Part shown: one piece after another, positions 27,148 through 37,644 of the stretch
Layout of the letters: each line of letters begins with the position of its first letter
How positions within the stretch are numbered: the first letter of the stretch is position 1
Assembly (NCBI GenBank): GCA_014338405.1
Contig: JTDE01000036.1
Location: forward strand, 340,318 to 404,317
Origin: Paragonimus skrjabini miyazakii
Lineage: Eukaryota; Platyhelminthes; Trematoda; Plagiorchiida; Troglotrematidae
Length of the DNA stretch: 64,000 nt
Direction: 5' to 3'
The notes under the pieces: generated by a model
Told to the model about the DNA's origin: nothing
What the model saw: the letters and a program-made list of their open reading frames with translations, nothing else
Database searches by the model: none
Position numbers and translations under genes: made by a program

Positions 27148-27346
27148 GTGAGTAACACACATGTAACAACTGTCAGTTCATTGGCAGTTGGATGCTTTTA
27201 ACTAACTACGCCTGCAATTACCTGGAACGTCTGAAGCGGAAGTAGACAAACATTTAATAGGAGAAAAGGTAGACCAAAACTTTACGAGGATTTTCTTAGT
27301 TTTCTCAAAGCAAATTAAAAAATTGCTTTGCAAATACCTTTTTCAG

Positions 27347-27466
27347 AAGTACGCTCAACCCCAAAGGGCAATCCGATGGATTGAACGTATATCGCCAGAA
27401 GACAGTCGCACATACGATGTGCTACAAACCTGTACACTGAGAAAGTACATCAAGAAAATATTTTGA
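27347..27466 (+). CDS. terminal exon of unrecognised gene
   Basis: A tract ending CCTTTTTCAG precedes a phase-0 frame of 39 codons and TGA. It encodes KYAQPQRAIRWIERISPEDS and ends LRKYIKKIF, strongly basic. Joined to the exon at 27008-27147 it continues the same frame without a stop, which chance rarely gives. No canonical AATAAA lies close downstream. The upstream part of the gene is not identified; transposon insertions at 22-26 kb may lie in its introns. Confidence 0.55.
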   Translation, partial: KYAQPQRAIRWIERISPEDSRTYDVLQTCTLRKYIKKIF

Positions 27467-28059
27467 CCATAACTTCGGTTTAAATTAAGTAACCAAATAG
27501 AGTGCCCATATCACCAGTTCACCAAATAACTTTGACCATATCTTCCTGTAACTTTGGTTACCAACTTACCAGCGACTGTCGAGATTTTGACATAGTTAAA
27601 ACTAATTCGAATCCGGAAATTCGGGCAAAAGTGCATATCGTTGTGTGCCTCCAATTTTCCTTAATGCATTTTATTGACCTACCAACAAATACATCTCTGG
27701 TTAATCAATTGGAAAGCGCTTACTGACCACCGGCCGTTCACACTATTTCACTTATGCTTTCTAGCACCGTTTCGATAGCGTTCTGAGTCAGTATGGAACT
27801 TTATTGAAGCTTTATTCACCACGCGTCAAAAATCAAAAGGTGCTGACATCAACCTTGAACTTGTCTCGGTTTTGAATGTCGTTCTGTTGTCATTGTAATC
27901 CTGGTAATTTTACACCAAGTTATTATGTCACAGACACAAACAATTCTATCTGAGCAACTGTGCAAGATATCAACTGGAAGTATTTAGTTTCATTTCAATT
28001 CACTAAACTATACATTATAACCATTCAGCATACAACCTGTGTTTGTATCCACCCGTGCC
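27467..28059. other. gene-free stretch
   Basis: Nothing recognised apart from what may be the 3' untranslated region of the gene ending at 27466. Confidence 0.4.
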
Positions 28060-28335
28060 TAGACGCAGCCAAGTAGTGTATTGAGGAGAAGCGATCGTAA
28101 TATACTACTCACACCGCTGCTATTCACTCTGAAGTGGCCGCATGAAAAACACAGGAAGAAAAATCGGAGTGCAGCATCGCATGAAATGTTCTTGGTACGT
28201 AAAGGAACGTAAAGGAACTGAGCATTGGCGTCTTTGGCAACCGTGACGGTCTGGGTCAAGAACCGTACGCTGATGAGTATTTTTCTTGGTTATCATGTTT
28301 AGACGCATAACACATATGTTGCTTCCCTAAGTAAA
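28060..28335 (-). mobile_element. PLE B3 linker fragment
   Basis: It matches 35851-36175 at nucleotide level over several blocks, for example GTGTATTGAGGA, CTACTCACACC, TCGGAGTGCAGCATCGC and CCGCGTTCTTGGCTCACAA. In copy B2 this stretch lies between RT and endonuclease. Here neither flank is present, so this is an isolated fragment. In one frame it contains QFLYVPLRTKNISCDAAL. Confidence 0.7.
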
Positions 28336-30013
28336 TAACCCTTGCACTATCCGCGTTCTTGGCTCACAATAGTATCTAGGCCGTTTTCTGGTTAAACTAA
28401 CCAATCTTGTTTTTAGAGTTACCGTAAGATTACTGATTTTAACCTGCCAAGTATGTGAAAACGCTCAAAGTCGATAACAATCTCTGAGAAATCTCCTGTA
28501 TGCTTTTGATCTGATCTACCTCGTTTGAAGCATTTGAGTGGCCTAATTTTATTGCGAAAAGATGACTGATATTGGATTTGCTTCGAGAACCTTTGACTGT
28601 ACAGTTGGATAACCATTACAGACAAAAAAGTTTGACAGGTGCATGGTGTGGTTAACAACATTCAAATTATTTTAAGTGCATCCACAATAATATGCGACAG
28701 GCACATTTCTCAGACAGCTGGGAACAGCAAACTTCAAACGATGAGAATTCAGCACAGTATCTCATAAGAGAAGATTTAAAACAACCATGGGTGAAAAAGA
28801 CTTGATAAGCTATAACTTAAACTTATGCTGCTAAGTAAAGATTGTGCCTTTCCCTTTGAAACAGTGCTATCTCCGGTGATTCGTATCGTATATGAGCCGA
28901 CATATATTACTGGCTGTTAAAGGTTCCAAAAACTATGTCGAGAATAAGCAGAGGTTAATTTGTGTATGAGATTGTATATCCCGTGAAACATGACAACATG
29001 GTGCCGCCTGACTTTCAAATTTTTCATTGCCAGTTAGTCAAGCAGACCAACATGCATCCCAAAATTACTCAAGCCAATGATAATTACCCTGGTAATATCG
29101 CCAGTTTTGTAATAAACAACGCAGGAGAAACGCTGAAGATAAAGGTTCCATAACAATTCTAGAGAAAAGAAATGCTGAAGCACAGAAGTCCACTGATTCT
29201 GGAAGCTCATAACTCATGAAGTTAAGTTATAAGACAGTACACAGGCAATGTGTTACAACGGAATCGTCTTAAGGTAGCACTTGACCTATTTTTACGAACA
29301 TTTGTTCTATAGAGTTAAGATTACATTGCAAACATATCAAAATTCATGAAATTATATTTCGTCTTTTGATTATCAGGAAAATCTTTGTTATATTCTCACC
29401 CGTAAGATATGTTTTACCCCAAATAGATGGTATGGCAACGGATGACTTATGAAAAATCGAAAAACACTTAGAAGCTGCTGAAGTATCTGGAGTGAATTTG
29501 TAAGAGACATCCACTAATAGTTCCGTTTTTGTTGTATTGTTTGCTGCAGCATTTAATCTAACTCTGATGTTTTGTCGTTCAAGAACTGCAGCATGACTGC
29601 ATACATAGACATTTACGTGACTGTGTGATTTCTCATTATGTCTTTTTGATAAGAACACTACCATTTTGTAATGAACTAGCATGTTAGATCACATGTAGTT
29701 GTGACATCTTGATACCGAGTATACTGAGTAAGATCATTACTCTGACATGACCATTTCAAGTTGCAAAGTAGAACAGAGTCAATAAAAGAATTAAGGTGTA
29801 CAAGTTGTGCTCTACTGAATTTTTCCACTCCTCTGTATTTGCCTACGAAACATGAAGCTTACGTTCTAGCTTAAAAGTGGCACGGAATTTTTTCTGCATG
29901 CAGAAACGGGATGATAATGACAGACTGTGGTGACCCCAGCATACTGCAACAGGCGTTCGATATATAATACGAACCTTATTAAAGGATGTTTTCTTTGGCT
30001 AGCCATGATGCTT
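28336..30013. other. gene-free stretch
   Basis: No supported gene. Open frames such as 28962-29153 (plus) and 29344-29682 (minus) have no recognisable domain or splice bounds. Confidence 0.4.
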
Positions 30014-30277
30014 TTAGTCGATGGCGTTAAACTTTCGGCCGTTCTGTGTGACAACTCTTGATGATTGTTCAACCGCGTTTTGGACACTCTGGGTCAGCAC
30101 TTGGACACGGGGTACTTGGCTGATGATCAGACTATTCACCATGCTTTGCACGCCTACTTTCACCAGTGATCCATATTTGATTTCTCGAAATGAGATGTCG
30201 CTCGTTTGAACGAGACTGTGCGGATCCGAACACTTCCGTATAAAGTCAAATCTTCCCAGCTTAGAAAATACGAACAC
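30014..30277 (-). CDS. unrecognised open frame, possible exon
   Basis: A minus-strand frame of about 87 codons has a protein-like composition, including SLVQTSDISFREIKYGSLVK and VLTQSVQNAVEQSSRVVTQN (valine/glutamine-rich, helix-compatible). An acceptor-like TTTTCTAAG lies inside its start. I find no donor, partner exon or known family. It may be an exon, a retro-pseudogene piece or chance. Confidence 0.22.
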   Translation of the reverse strand: MFVFSKLGRFDFIRKCSDPHSLVQTSDISFREIKYGSLVKVGVQSMVNSLIISQVPRVQVLTQSVQNAVEQSSRVVTQNGRKFNAID

Positions 30278-31070
30278 ATGTAAACTATTGACAGCGAAAC
30301 TGATTTTTCAACTTAAAACCAAGATGCTCTCGATTTGGGTCAAACATTCGGTTTGCGTTCACAAAGCTAGCTGGATGGGATGAAACAGATGGGATCTAAC
30401 CCTAACACCTGGAAAACTGAAAAAGTGTTCAAAACTTTAATCGGTCGCATGTTTCGACACTTGTTTTACTGCGTCACGTGATCGATCGGTTGGGTGGGAC
30501 TCAAATTAACCTTAGTGTTTATCTGGGCGAGTGATTTACTAACTGTCAGTTTCGGGTACAATATTACAAGTTCATAAAACTATTGTTATGAATGATACAC
30601 ACAGATACGAAAATACTTCTTTTGATCAAACTAGGCATTCAGATAAATAAAAAATTGTTTTACGATAAAAAATAATCCGGTGTCTTCTGTAGATCAGGTT
30701 TTCATGTTTAGCGTGCCACATTGAATACCATAAGTGTAGCTTCAACACTTCAAGTTTGTATATGCAATACAAAGATCTGGTCTTATCCGTCACTACAGCC
30801 TTCGTGTAGAATTCACATAACAATTTATTTCCGGTAAAATCAAAGGATCGTCTTGTTAACCTCATTCGAGATAGGTGACCGGAACTCGCAAAGGTCATCG
30901 TAGAATTTGTGATTTGGTGACTAATACAAACTGAATAGAACTCTAAATATGAACGAACTGAGTGACAAAAACTATTATATAGTCAACCATAGTTTTCAGT
31001 TTAGTAAACCTGGTAATAAGGGATTGAGCATTTTCAACTTCAAAATACACGTGTTTCTTTTTATTTAAAA
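30278..31070. other. gene-free stretch
   Basis: Nothing recognised. Confidence 0.4.
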
Positions 31071-31241
31071 ATGTCCAGTTACCAACAAAATCAACAACAA
31101 ACCGCCACTGACGCGCACACTATCTGTCCATTAGGTTCAGTGCATTTTGATATCGAAAAAGAATTGATCGGAGTAATGCATTCTAACAGATTGCATCTGT
31201 TTCCGTGCGTTAACTGTGAATTAAGTTTCCTGATAATGCAG
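31071..31241 (+). CDS. candidate first exon, weak
   Basis: ATG follows an A-rich stretch (AAAAATGTCC, an acceptable start context). The 57-codon frame begins MSSYQQNQQQTATDA, continues through CPLGSVHFDIEKELIGV and ends in phase 0 at ATGCAG|GTATAC. I found no continuing exon and no family match. The start context, open frame and donor together make it worth listing, but it could be chance. Confidence 0.25.
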
Positions 31242-32850
31242 GTATACGGTCGTTGATGCGGTTTTAGGCAATTCAGAACTGAATCCCTCAGGAAATTGTG
31301 GTAGGTAGAACTCACACATATCAGCACATAATCTGTTTGTTTACTATGCATTAATAAATGCTTAACAGGATAACTTACTGAAAATAGTAGTGCTGGTTAT
31401 GTTCATCTGAGTATTAACTAGGATCTTAACAGTGAGTTGTAACATTGGTGAGCTCAAATGAGAGAAAATTTACGTTGTTAACATTTACTAGAAAATAGGT
31501 GAGTGACATACTGCACAAGCGACTGAAAATAGTTACCAGACTGCAGTAGACTCCAACAAGTTTCTGAACTATCAATTCTGCAATATCTACTCTACTGTTA
31601 AGCAGATCATTGCTAGTGCTGAAAATATATAATAAGCTAGACAGCGCCTTGGAGAAATGGTCTCTGATCGCTCAGGAACCGACAGCAATACCTAGCAGGA
31701 TATAGATGGATTGCAGTATATGGTTAGCAGGATGTCTATTCGAACGTAGGAGTTCTACAGTCCTTTAAATGCATACACAAAGATTGACCCCTGTTGTGTT
31801 GCACCATATTATAGAGAATGGCTTCATACATGTGACCAATACAGATAATTCACGGATAATCCTAACCTTCCCCTTGCAAGATACCACTTCCTTGAAACAT
31901 CATTTATTTACATTTGTTAGGGATCCCAGTTTTTTAGTTGAAAGGCGCCTTGATTCATGCATCACATACCGTCAGCACACAGCTTATTTCTTGAGAGTGG
32001 CACAGTAACATTTGGTAGGTCTATAAAACGTTCTTACTTTACAGACTAGCTTGGCTTTACTCAGCCCACAGGTAACAAATCAATTCGAGGTGGCCGAATA
32101 ATTTTATTGCGACCGGCTTCATAGTTTCGCTGATGCACCTTTTCCATGAAGGCCGTTTGCATAAACATCAGCTTGCAGCTTTCTAAAAGCATTCGTCTGT
32201 GTGCTGCGAAAAATGACTCTTTTTACTTGTTGAGAAGAAGGATATTGCTGATAGGTAGGTAGGCCGTACAGTTTTGTCGTGGAATGCATACTTCAACCAG
32301 GTACATTAACTCTGATGCGGTTCTTAGTAAGCATCGATCCTTTGTTTGAATTGACTACTTCCCCTGCAGCGCTCGTCGATTAAACGCGTGCGCCACACGG
32401 TTAACTGGGTGGCAGTATTTGTCTCAGTAAGTATAACACAATATTTTTTATTTGCTTGTTTTGCTTGTTGGCAGTAAGGTTCTACACGTTCAGCATCTTG
32501 TCGTTTATGGCAAAGTAAATGTTTCATTTGAAGTAAGATCAAATCATCATGTTAAACGAGGTCAAACGCATTTACTTACCAGTAAGCATAACTACGCAAC
32601 CTTGAAAACTTCTTTCCATAACCTTAAGTACCACAAACTAGCAGTTTTGACTTTGGGGTCTAGATAGATAATAACGACACAAGTTATCGACAGTATTCAT
32701 CTGTTCACTTAATTGATTCACGGACGAATATTAGAGGTAAATTTAGCCGTTAGTTTGTGCCGGATTTAAGGTCTATAGGTTTATGGGCTGTTTCAGATTT
32801 AGGAAAGGTCTTTGTATGTGTGGTTCTGTCTGTGTGTATGAAGAGTCACT
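31242..32850. other. gene-free stretch
   Basis: No gene or repeat recognised. Open frames at 31769-32008 and 32452-32667 lack support. Confidence 0.4.
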
Positions 32851-32851
32851 C

Positions 32852-33030
32852 TTCCGGGTTGCGGACCTCGCGACTTGAAGAGTGGATGGTTGGAAACTTT
32901 AGGTGAGATGGCGGCTAATCACGCTCGATGGCGTGATGGTTAGACCTGATTGGCTGAGTTGTCTGTGAGGTGTACATGGTGACGTGGGGCACTGAAAGCC
33001 TCAGGAACGCTGTCCTGATGATGACGTCTT
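32852..33030 (+). mobile_element. RTE LINE 3' end fragment (RTE4)
   Basis: The plus strand encodes VTLPGCGPRDLKSG, then WLETLGEMAANHARWRDG and a stop. This is the C-terminus of the same LINE family seen on the minus strand at 62.8-64 kb, which has LPGWSPRDYGCRWLETLGEM. About 90 bases of probable 3' untranslated sequence follow. It is a heavily 5'-truncated insertion, as is usual for LINEs. Confidence 0.75.
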
Positions 33031-34635
33031 ACTTATAATTACAGCTTAAATGTTTGCTTGCAGGATGCAGGCATCTTGATTTTTAATGTTTGAGTATAGA
33101 TATATTTTTCGTAGAACCGTCTTGGCAAGATGCATATCGACCCGACTAGGGACTTCCAACAAATCAAGATAAATAACTTCAACGATCAATTTTGTCCACA
33201 GATTTTGGCCAAATTCACGAGATATCGGCAGATTCGAAACATTTGAAAAACACATGTGAAAACCATGTTGTTCTTCGGTGTTTAGTTCGACGAAGGCTAT
33301 CTTAGTTCCGGAAAGTCATTTAGTAAACTCTGTCATTTCGCAAATCATTTAAAACAACTCTGTTGATCGGTAATTTGTTGGGCCATCTGAGCATTCACAT
33401 ATGAGTATAAGTGTGCGTCTGAACTTTATCTGTCTGTTGACAGGTGGACAAGGGACAGAAAACAGGTAACAAGTATTGTTAATGGTTTTGCCATTCCCAT
33501 AGCTAGTCACTTAAGACGGCGTGGGATACCAAATATGGACTAGATAGCTTGCGATTTAATAGGTTCTCCATTTCGATTCTGATTTGTGACAGATTTGAGG
33601 TAATTTAGTCAGGTAACCTTTTGTGTCTAACTGTGATTTGCGACATGCATCTGTGCACGTTTATGTACCGTTTCCTAGTAGTGTTGGTTGCCTCTATATC
33701 TGTATTGTTAAATTTGCCAGAGATTTGAGGTTGCTAGCTGACGGCTTCTTTTCAAAAGGTGCACTGTAACTCGACTGTAGGGCAGTCTTTAGTTTTTTGA
33801 AGAAAACCGTAATATCATAGTTTTTACACAGATGCCGCACACGTGCAATTACTTGTCTACACAATTTGAAGGAGGTTGTGTCTATGGTCATTTGGTTCTG
33901 CTGTATTATAGAACTCTAATCGAACTAATGTTCTTGTGTCAGATGTTCTGTGTGTGCAATATTATTCTGAGACTTACTGGAAAGCAAACTGATTTTGTTA
34001 ATTAGGTACGACTGACAAAAATATGCGCTTGTAAAGATGTAGCAAAAGATTACCGAGAACATCCAGCAAAACTATGTTGTTGACTTCTCACATCATGTAG
34101 ATATTGGTAAAACATTGTTTCAGATTTTCCATGCGTTGATACTGGTTCGGTTTATGACAATTTAAACAAATTGTTCGACAAATTTCGATAGTTACTTTAG
34201 TATATTTTTAAGAATTTAAATTGGATCAATGCTCTAAAAGTGAATGTGTATTTACCGAATAAAATAGTCCTCTAGATAGTTCCGTACTGTGTGAGTTCAA
34301 TATGTTTGTCTGCCAATCTTCACCTCCATCGAGATATTTAAAAGAGATTGATTTCCTTAATCCATAAATATGTATTACGTTATTCGACGTATTCGCGCAG
34401 AAAGGCCAAATTAGGCCCGTGCACCAAAAGATGGTGAAAACCCTGAGGCTACAATTCCCATCAGTACCAAGCATTTGTGATAAGACTAAAAAGGGAAAAT
34501 GATATCCGATTGAAAAGAAGCCCAGTTATTACAGATTATATTTATTAGGGAAAATGGTCAACTCACATGAATAAACGCTGACAGGGAGTTTTCGAAATTG
34601 GTAGTGAAGGTTTGGGGATTTAGGTTATTTCAAAA
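33031..34635. other. gene-free stretch
   Basis: No gene or identifiable repeat seen. Confidence 0.4.
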
Positions 34636-34940
34636 CTGAACACCACCCACACTCGATCGCTGCCTTTGCATTCAGATAAGCCTTTCGGCTAGCCCACTTC
34701 GAAAGGAGGCACTAGACTCCAGTTTCGCTCTTATTAGAGCTCATCAGTAGTGCATATCCTTGTCCGGATCGGAGTTTACACTCTGACCCTCGTGCTTGTG
34801 AGACTAGCGTGTTAACCACAACGTCAGCAACCTCACAATAGGCATGACCGAATAATCAAATCCAAACGCTCAACCACAACCTTGTATGAATAGTGTTCAG
34901 CTTGCCCGATCATTTCGAAAGGAGAATGAACAGAATCACT
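34636..34940 (-). mobile_element. hammerhead-SINE copy with intact ribozyme
   Basis: Minus-strand member of the tRNA-derived SINE family. It shares the 3' tail (plus-strand CACCACCCACACTCGATCG), the hammerhead block, a weakened A/B-box region and an upstream conserved block (plus-strand GCCCGATCATTTCGAAAGGAG) with the copies at 16.1, 49.2 and 50.1 kb. The promoter boxes have drifted more than the ribozyme. A PLE terminal-repeat relic lies about 120 bases further on. Confidence 0.8.
34709..34753 (-). ncRNA. type I hammerhead ribozyme, apparently intact
   Basis: On the minus strand the order is as follows. Stem I 5' arm GCACUA is followed by core CUGAUGA. Helix II is GCUCU-AAUA-AGAGC, five perfect pairs with G10.1-C11.1. 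Then come GAA and stem III ACU-GG-AGU. The C at position 17 follows, then the stem I 3' arm UAGUGC, fully complementary to the first arm. All conserved core bases are canonical, and cleavage would fall after the C. Stem III is very short, as in other retroelement hammerheads, so the molecule may work best as a dimer. Activity is inferred. Confidence 0.85.
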
Positions 34941-35039
34941 CTGTTCTACCCAATCGATAACCCCGTGATCGAAATTGTTTGCAAAGTATGCGGTAGAGAG
35001 AAATGAATGCTTTTACGTTTACTTTAGTGCTGACGTAAA

Positions 35040-35115
35040 ATAAATTACATCTTGGTGGACATATAATGCGAGATGTTAACACTTTGATTTACTCTTATCA
35101 GTGGATTGGTGGATT
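35040..35115 (-). repeat. PLE pLTR relic with hammerhead-like core
   Basis: The plus-strand GCGAGATGTTAACA followed by TTTACTCTTATCAGTGG matches the ribozyme part of the pLTRs at 19.17 and 43.87 kb. Read on the minus strand the core is CUGAUAA and the second strand CAAA, each with one wrong base; stem III and the C/UCGC cleavage region are kept. No PLE coding sequence is attached. Confidence 0.55.
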
Positions 35116-35243
35116 CCAGCGTGGATTGTTCCAGAAATCCAGCCGGGATAGTCGATCCCTTGGATCATTTGGCAGATTCTATGTGTGAAAGTAAGACAAG
35201 TGGATAACAGAGTACAAATGTGAAATTTCTGAGCTCATGGCTT

Positions 35244-35312
35244 GGCTTTGTAGCTCAGCCGGTAGAGCACTTAGGCACGTTATTTCTGCCGCTGGTTCAA
35301 ATTCAGCCGTAG
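35244..35312 (+). pseudogene. tRNA-like pseudogene or second SINE head
   Basis: GGCTTTGTAGCTCAGCCGGT is followed by AGAGC, giving a good D arm (GCTC/GAGC) and box A. GCTGGTTCAAATTCAGC gives a T arm and box B. The anticodon stem (CTTAG against ATTTC) and the acceptor stem do not pair, so it is not a working tRNA. It differs from the hammerhead-SINE head (TGGCGCAGTGG), so it is either a tRNA pseudogene or the head of another SINE. Confidence 0.6.
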
Positions 35313-35489
35313 TTTTTCACAATTGGGTCTCACCAGAACCACCATATCTGCTAAACTACTCATTAGTGTTAATCATATTAATCGCCAGCATAAAATTGCA
35401 TATGCTTCAAACAGCCAAACGAACAAACCAAATAGTTCTGATCCTTCACGCGCTAATAGTGCAGTTAGTTCCATGACAAGAAGATTGAT

Positions 35490-36530
35490 TGCATGTGTTT
35501 CCTGTCTACACAAATTCAGCAGGTGTTGTCTGATTTGTAGTGCTTCCCCAATCGTTACCAGATTCGAGTTACGAATACGTACCAATACCCCGAACGATTT
35601 GGTAGGGTCAACCAATTGATCGGTTACCAGAATGTGTCTAACGGTTGCTGAAGCCGAGGTCTTCCAGTTTGTAACAGTCAATAAATCGTTTTTTATCATA
35701 GCATTTGACAGCCTTTTAGGAGTGTGCTCTGTCCTACGTTGATGCGAGCAACCATGTGTTATGCCTATGTAGACATCGTATCAAATGTAACTGAATTGAT
35801 GTATTACAGATTGATCGGGTGAGTGTATGTCCTCACTATGAGTAGCCGAACTCCTGGTGTATTGAGGATGAGCGATCGTACTATACTACTCACACCATGT
35901 CTATTCAGTAGTAGATCAGAGCATATATTTTGACATCGAACAAGCCGCAGGAAAAATGCAGGAAGAAACATCGGAGTGCAGCATCGCCCAAAATGGTTTT
36001 TGCTACGTAAAGGAACTGAACATTGGCGTTTGTGACAACGCAGACGGTCTGGGACCAAGTATCGCGTGCAAATTAGTGGTTTTGTTTGTGGTTCTGTTTA
36101 AACGCTTAACCGATGTGTTGCTTTCTCAACTAAACAACCCTTGTGCCATCCGCGTTCTTGGCTCACAACACTAGTGCTAGAGAGAATGCACAGGTGGGCG
36201 AATACATCGGTGCAATATAAAGCCGTCGTCAGTTTATGGTTCATATTTTTCAACAGATTGTCACCCTTGAATGGGATCTGCAGAATTGTTTTTCTCCACC
36301 CTGCAACTTGCCACTTCCGGTTCTTTTTTCTTATTGTGGATGTTCATGAACTTTTCTGGACAACAGTTATCCATTAGCGTTTTCCTGATAAGCCCATCTC
36401 TTCCCAGTCGATCGGCAGTGCATATCTTTCTGGCTGCGTGAAGTAATTTTCTCAATACCCCCCGTTTATTAGCAGTAGGTGTGAAGCTGGACAACTGCAA
36501 ATATTTTCTACCCAATATCTCAGTAAATAT
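35490..36530 (-). pseudogene. PLE B2: RT C-terminus, linker and GIY-YIG endonuclease
   Basis: From 36530 downward the minus strand encodes KYLQLSSFTPTANKRGVLRK and HAARKICTADRLGRDGLIRK, the conserved KRG block after the PLE RT. A linker shared with 28060-28335 follows. Then comes the endonuclease: VIHQFSYI, TGA, YDVYIGITHGCSHQRRTEHT, then ASATVRHILVTDQLVDPT and SFGVLVRIRNSNLVTIGEAL. It is 5' truncated and has frame breaks in the linker. The in-frame TGA is at the same codon as in copy B1. A plus-strand RTE fragment abuts it at about 36.6 kb. Confidence 0.85.
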
Positions 36531-36604
36531 GGCCTGTTCATCGCGAAGATTTCAGCAGAAATGGTTTGTTTAACTAATGTTGTCTGTACCAATTAGCCAA
36601 CATC

Positions 36605-36950
36605 AAATGGGATGATCGCGTGAGCAATATGGCCCTCCGTGAGCGTATTTAGGAACGCTGGAGACGCGTGATCAACTGATCAAATAATCACACCGCACTA
36701 CTTGCGGTGGTTGGGTGACAAACTTCACATGCGTCCTCAACGTTTACCGTACCAGGCATTATATACTAAAACCATCGAGGGTTGAATGAATCCGCGTGAT
36801 GGTCAAGCAACAATGTGGTCATGAAATATGAATACCTTGACTGTTCATTTGAGTAAATTGGATAGGCGGCGCCTGCCATGCTGGAGACCTTGTGATCACT
36901 CAAGTTGCCCGCTAGAACCGCTTTCCGAGATGGCAATGAGCTAAAGTCTA
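36605..36950 (+). pseudogene. RTE LINE C-terminal fragment (RTE3)
   Basis: The plus strand encodes IKWDDRVSNMAL and then, after stops and frameshifts, PRDGQATMWS, NMNTLTVHLSKLDRRRLPCW and LEPLSEMA. This parallels the C-terminus of the minus-strand copy at 50.3-51.1 kb (IKWTDRVSNVAV, GGQATMWSQNMKTLTAPL). It is a 5'-truncated, inactive insertion lying 350 bases upstream of the C1GALT1-like start codon. Confidence 0.75.
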
Positions 36951-37295
36951 TGATTTTCTGTTTTTCCGCCTAGATTTGTTCTATCAGTGTTTACCTTTTT
37001 GGCGAATCCTTATTTTGCCAGATTATTCCATTTAACTGTTACTCATGCTGGTGGCCTTTTTGGAGGCAACAAGGAATACATAAATGACAGTGTTGTATTC
37101 CAACCGTGATGATTTCAACATTCAAACGCTATTTATTTGAGTTTATCAGTTTGGAAGCTGATGTGCGGTTGCTGTTAAATACGGTTGGCAAATTTCACTT
37201 CTATAAAGTCTGCTACACTCAGCCACAAATTACGTGTTACGTTTGTAGGGTGTTTCAAACGACAAACGCATTCTTTATATTCTTTCTTCTCTAGC

Positions 37296-37644
37296 ATGAT
37301 GCGCCAACGTCACGTTGTCGGACTGCCAACTCGACGCATTGCGCTGACCCTCTTTCTCGGAATGCTTACCGCTCAAGTTATACTTGTTTGTCTGAAAAAA
37401 GATATCCAAATTCTCAGGCTCCTCGCTCTGAAAACGGATCGATGCGAACAATTGGAACAGCAGCCTAGCGCTGTTTGGATCAACGTGGAACCGGAGCTAC
37501 GACAAATGCGCCTACTTTGTCTGATCACAACAGAACCGGCGTACTACGAGCTGCGAGCAATCCACATACAAAATACTTGGGCTCGAAGATGCAAAAAATT
37601 TTGGTTCACTGGAACACAAGCACATAAGCAATTAGTGTTGATGC
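37296..37644 (+). CDS. C1GALT1/Cosmc-like exon 1 (coding start)
   Basis: The frame opens at a tandem ATG ATG just after TTCTCTAG, so a 5' untranslated exon upstream is possible. A membrane anchor (IALTLFLGMLTAQVILVCL) lies about 12 residues in, followed by a coiled linker and the family block LLCLITTEPAYYELRAIHI then NTWARRCKKFWFTGT. I chose the donor ATGC|GTAGGT at 37645 because phase 1 fits the next exon (C + GT = Arg). The stronger-looking GTAG|GTAACC four bases later would not fit without an extra exon. Confidence 0.78.

Noticed and set aside
35244..35312. Functional tRNA gene
   Set aside because: D and T arms are good, but anticodon and acceptor stems do not pair.
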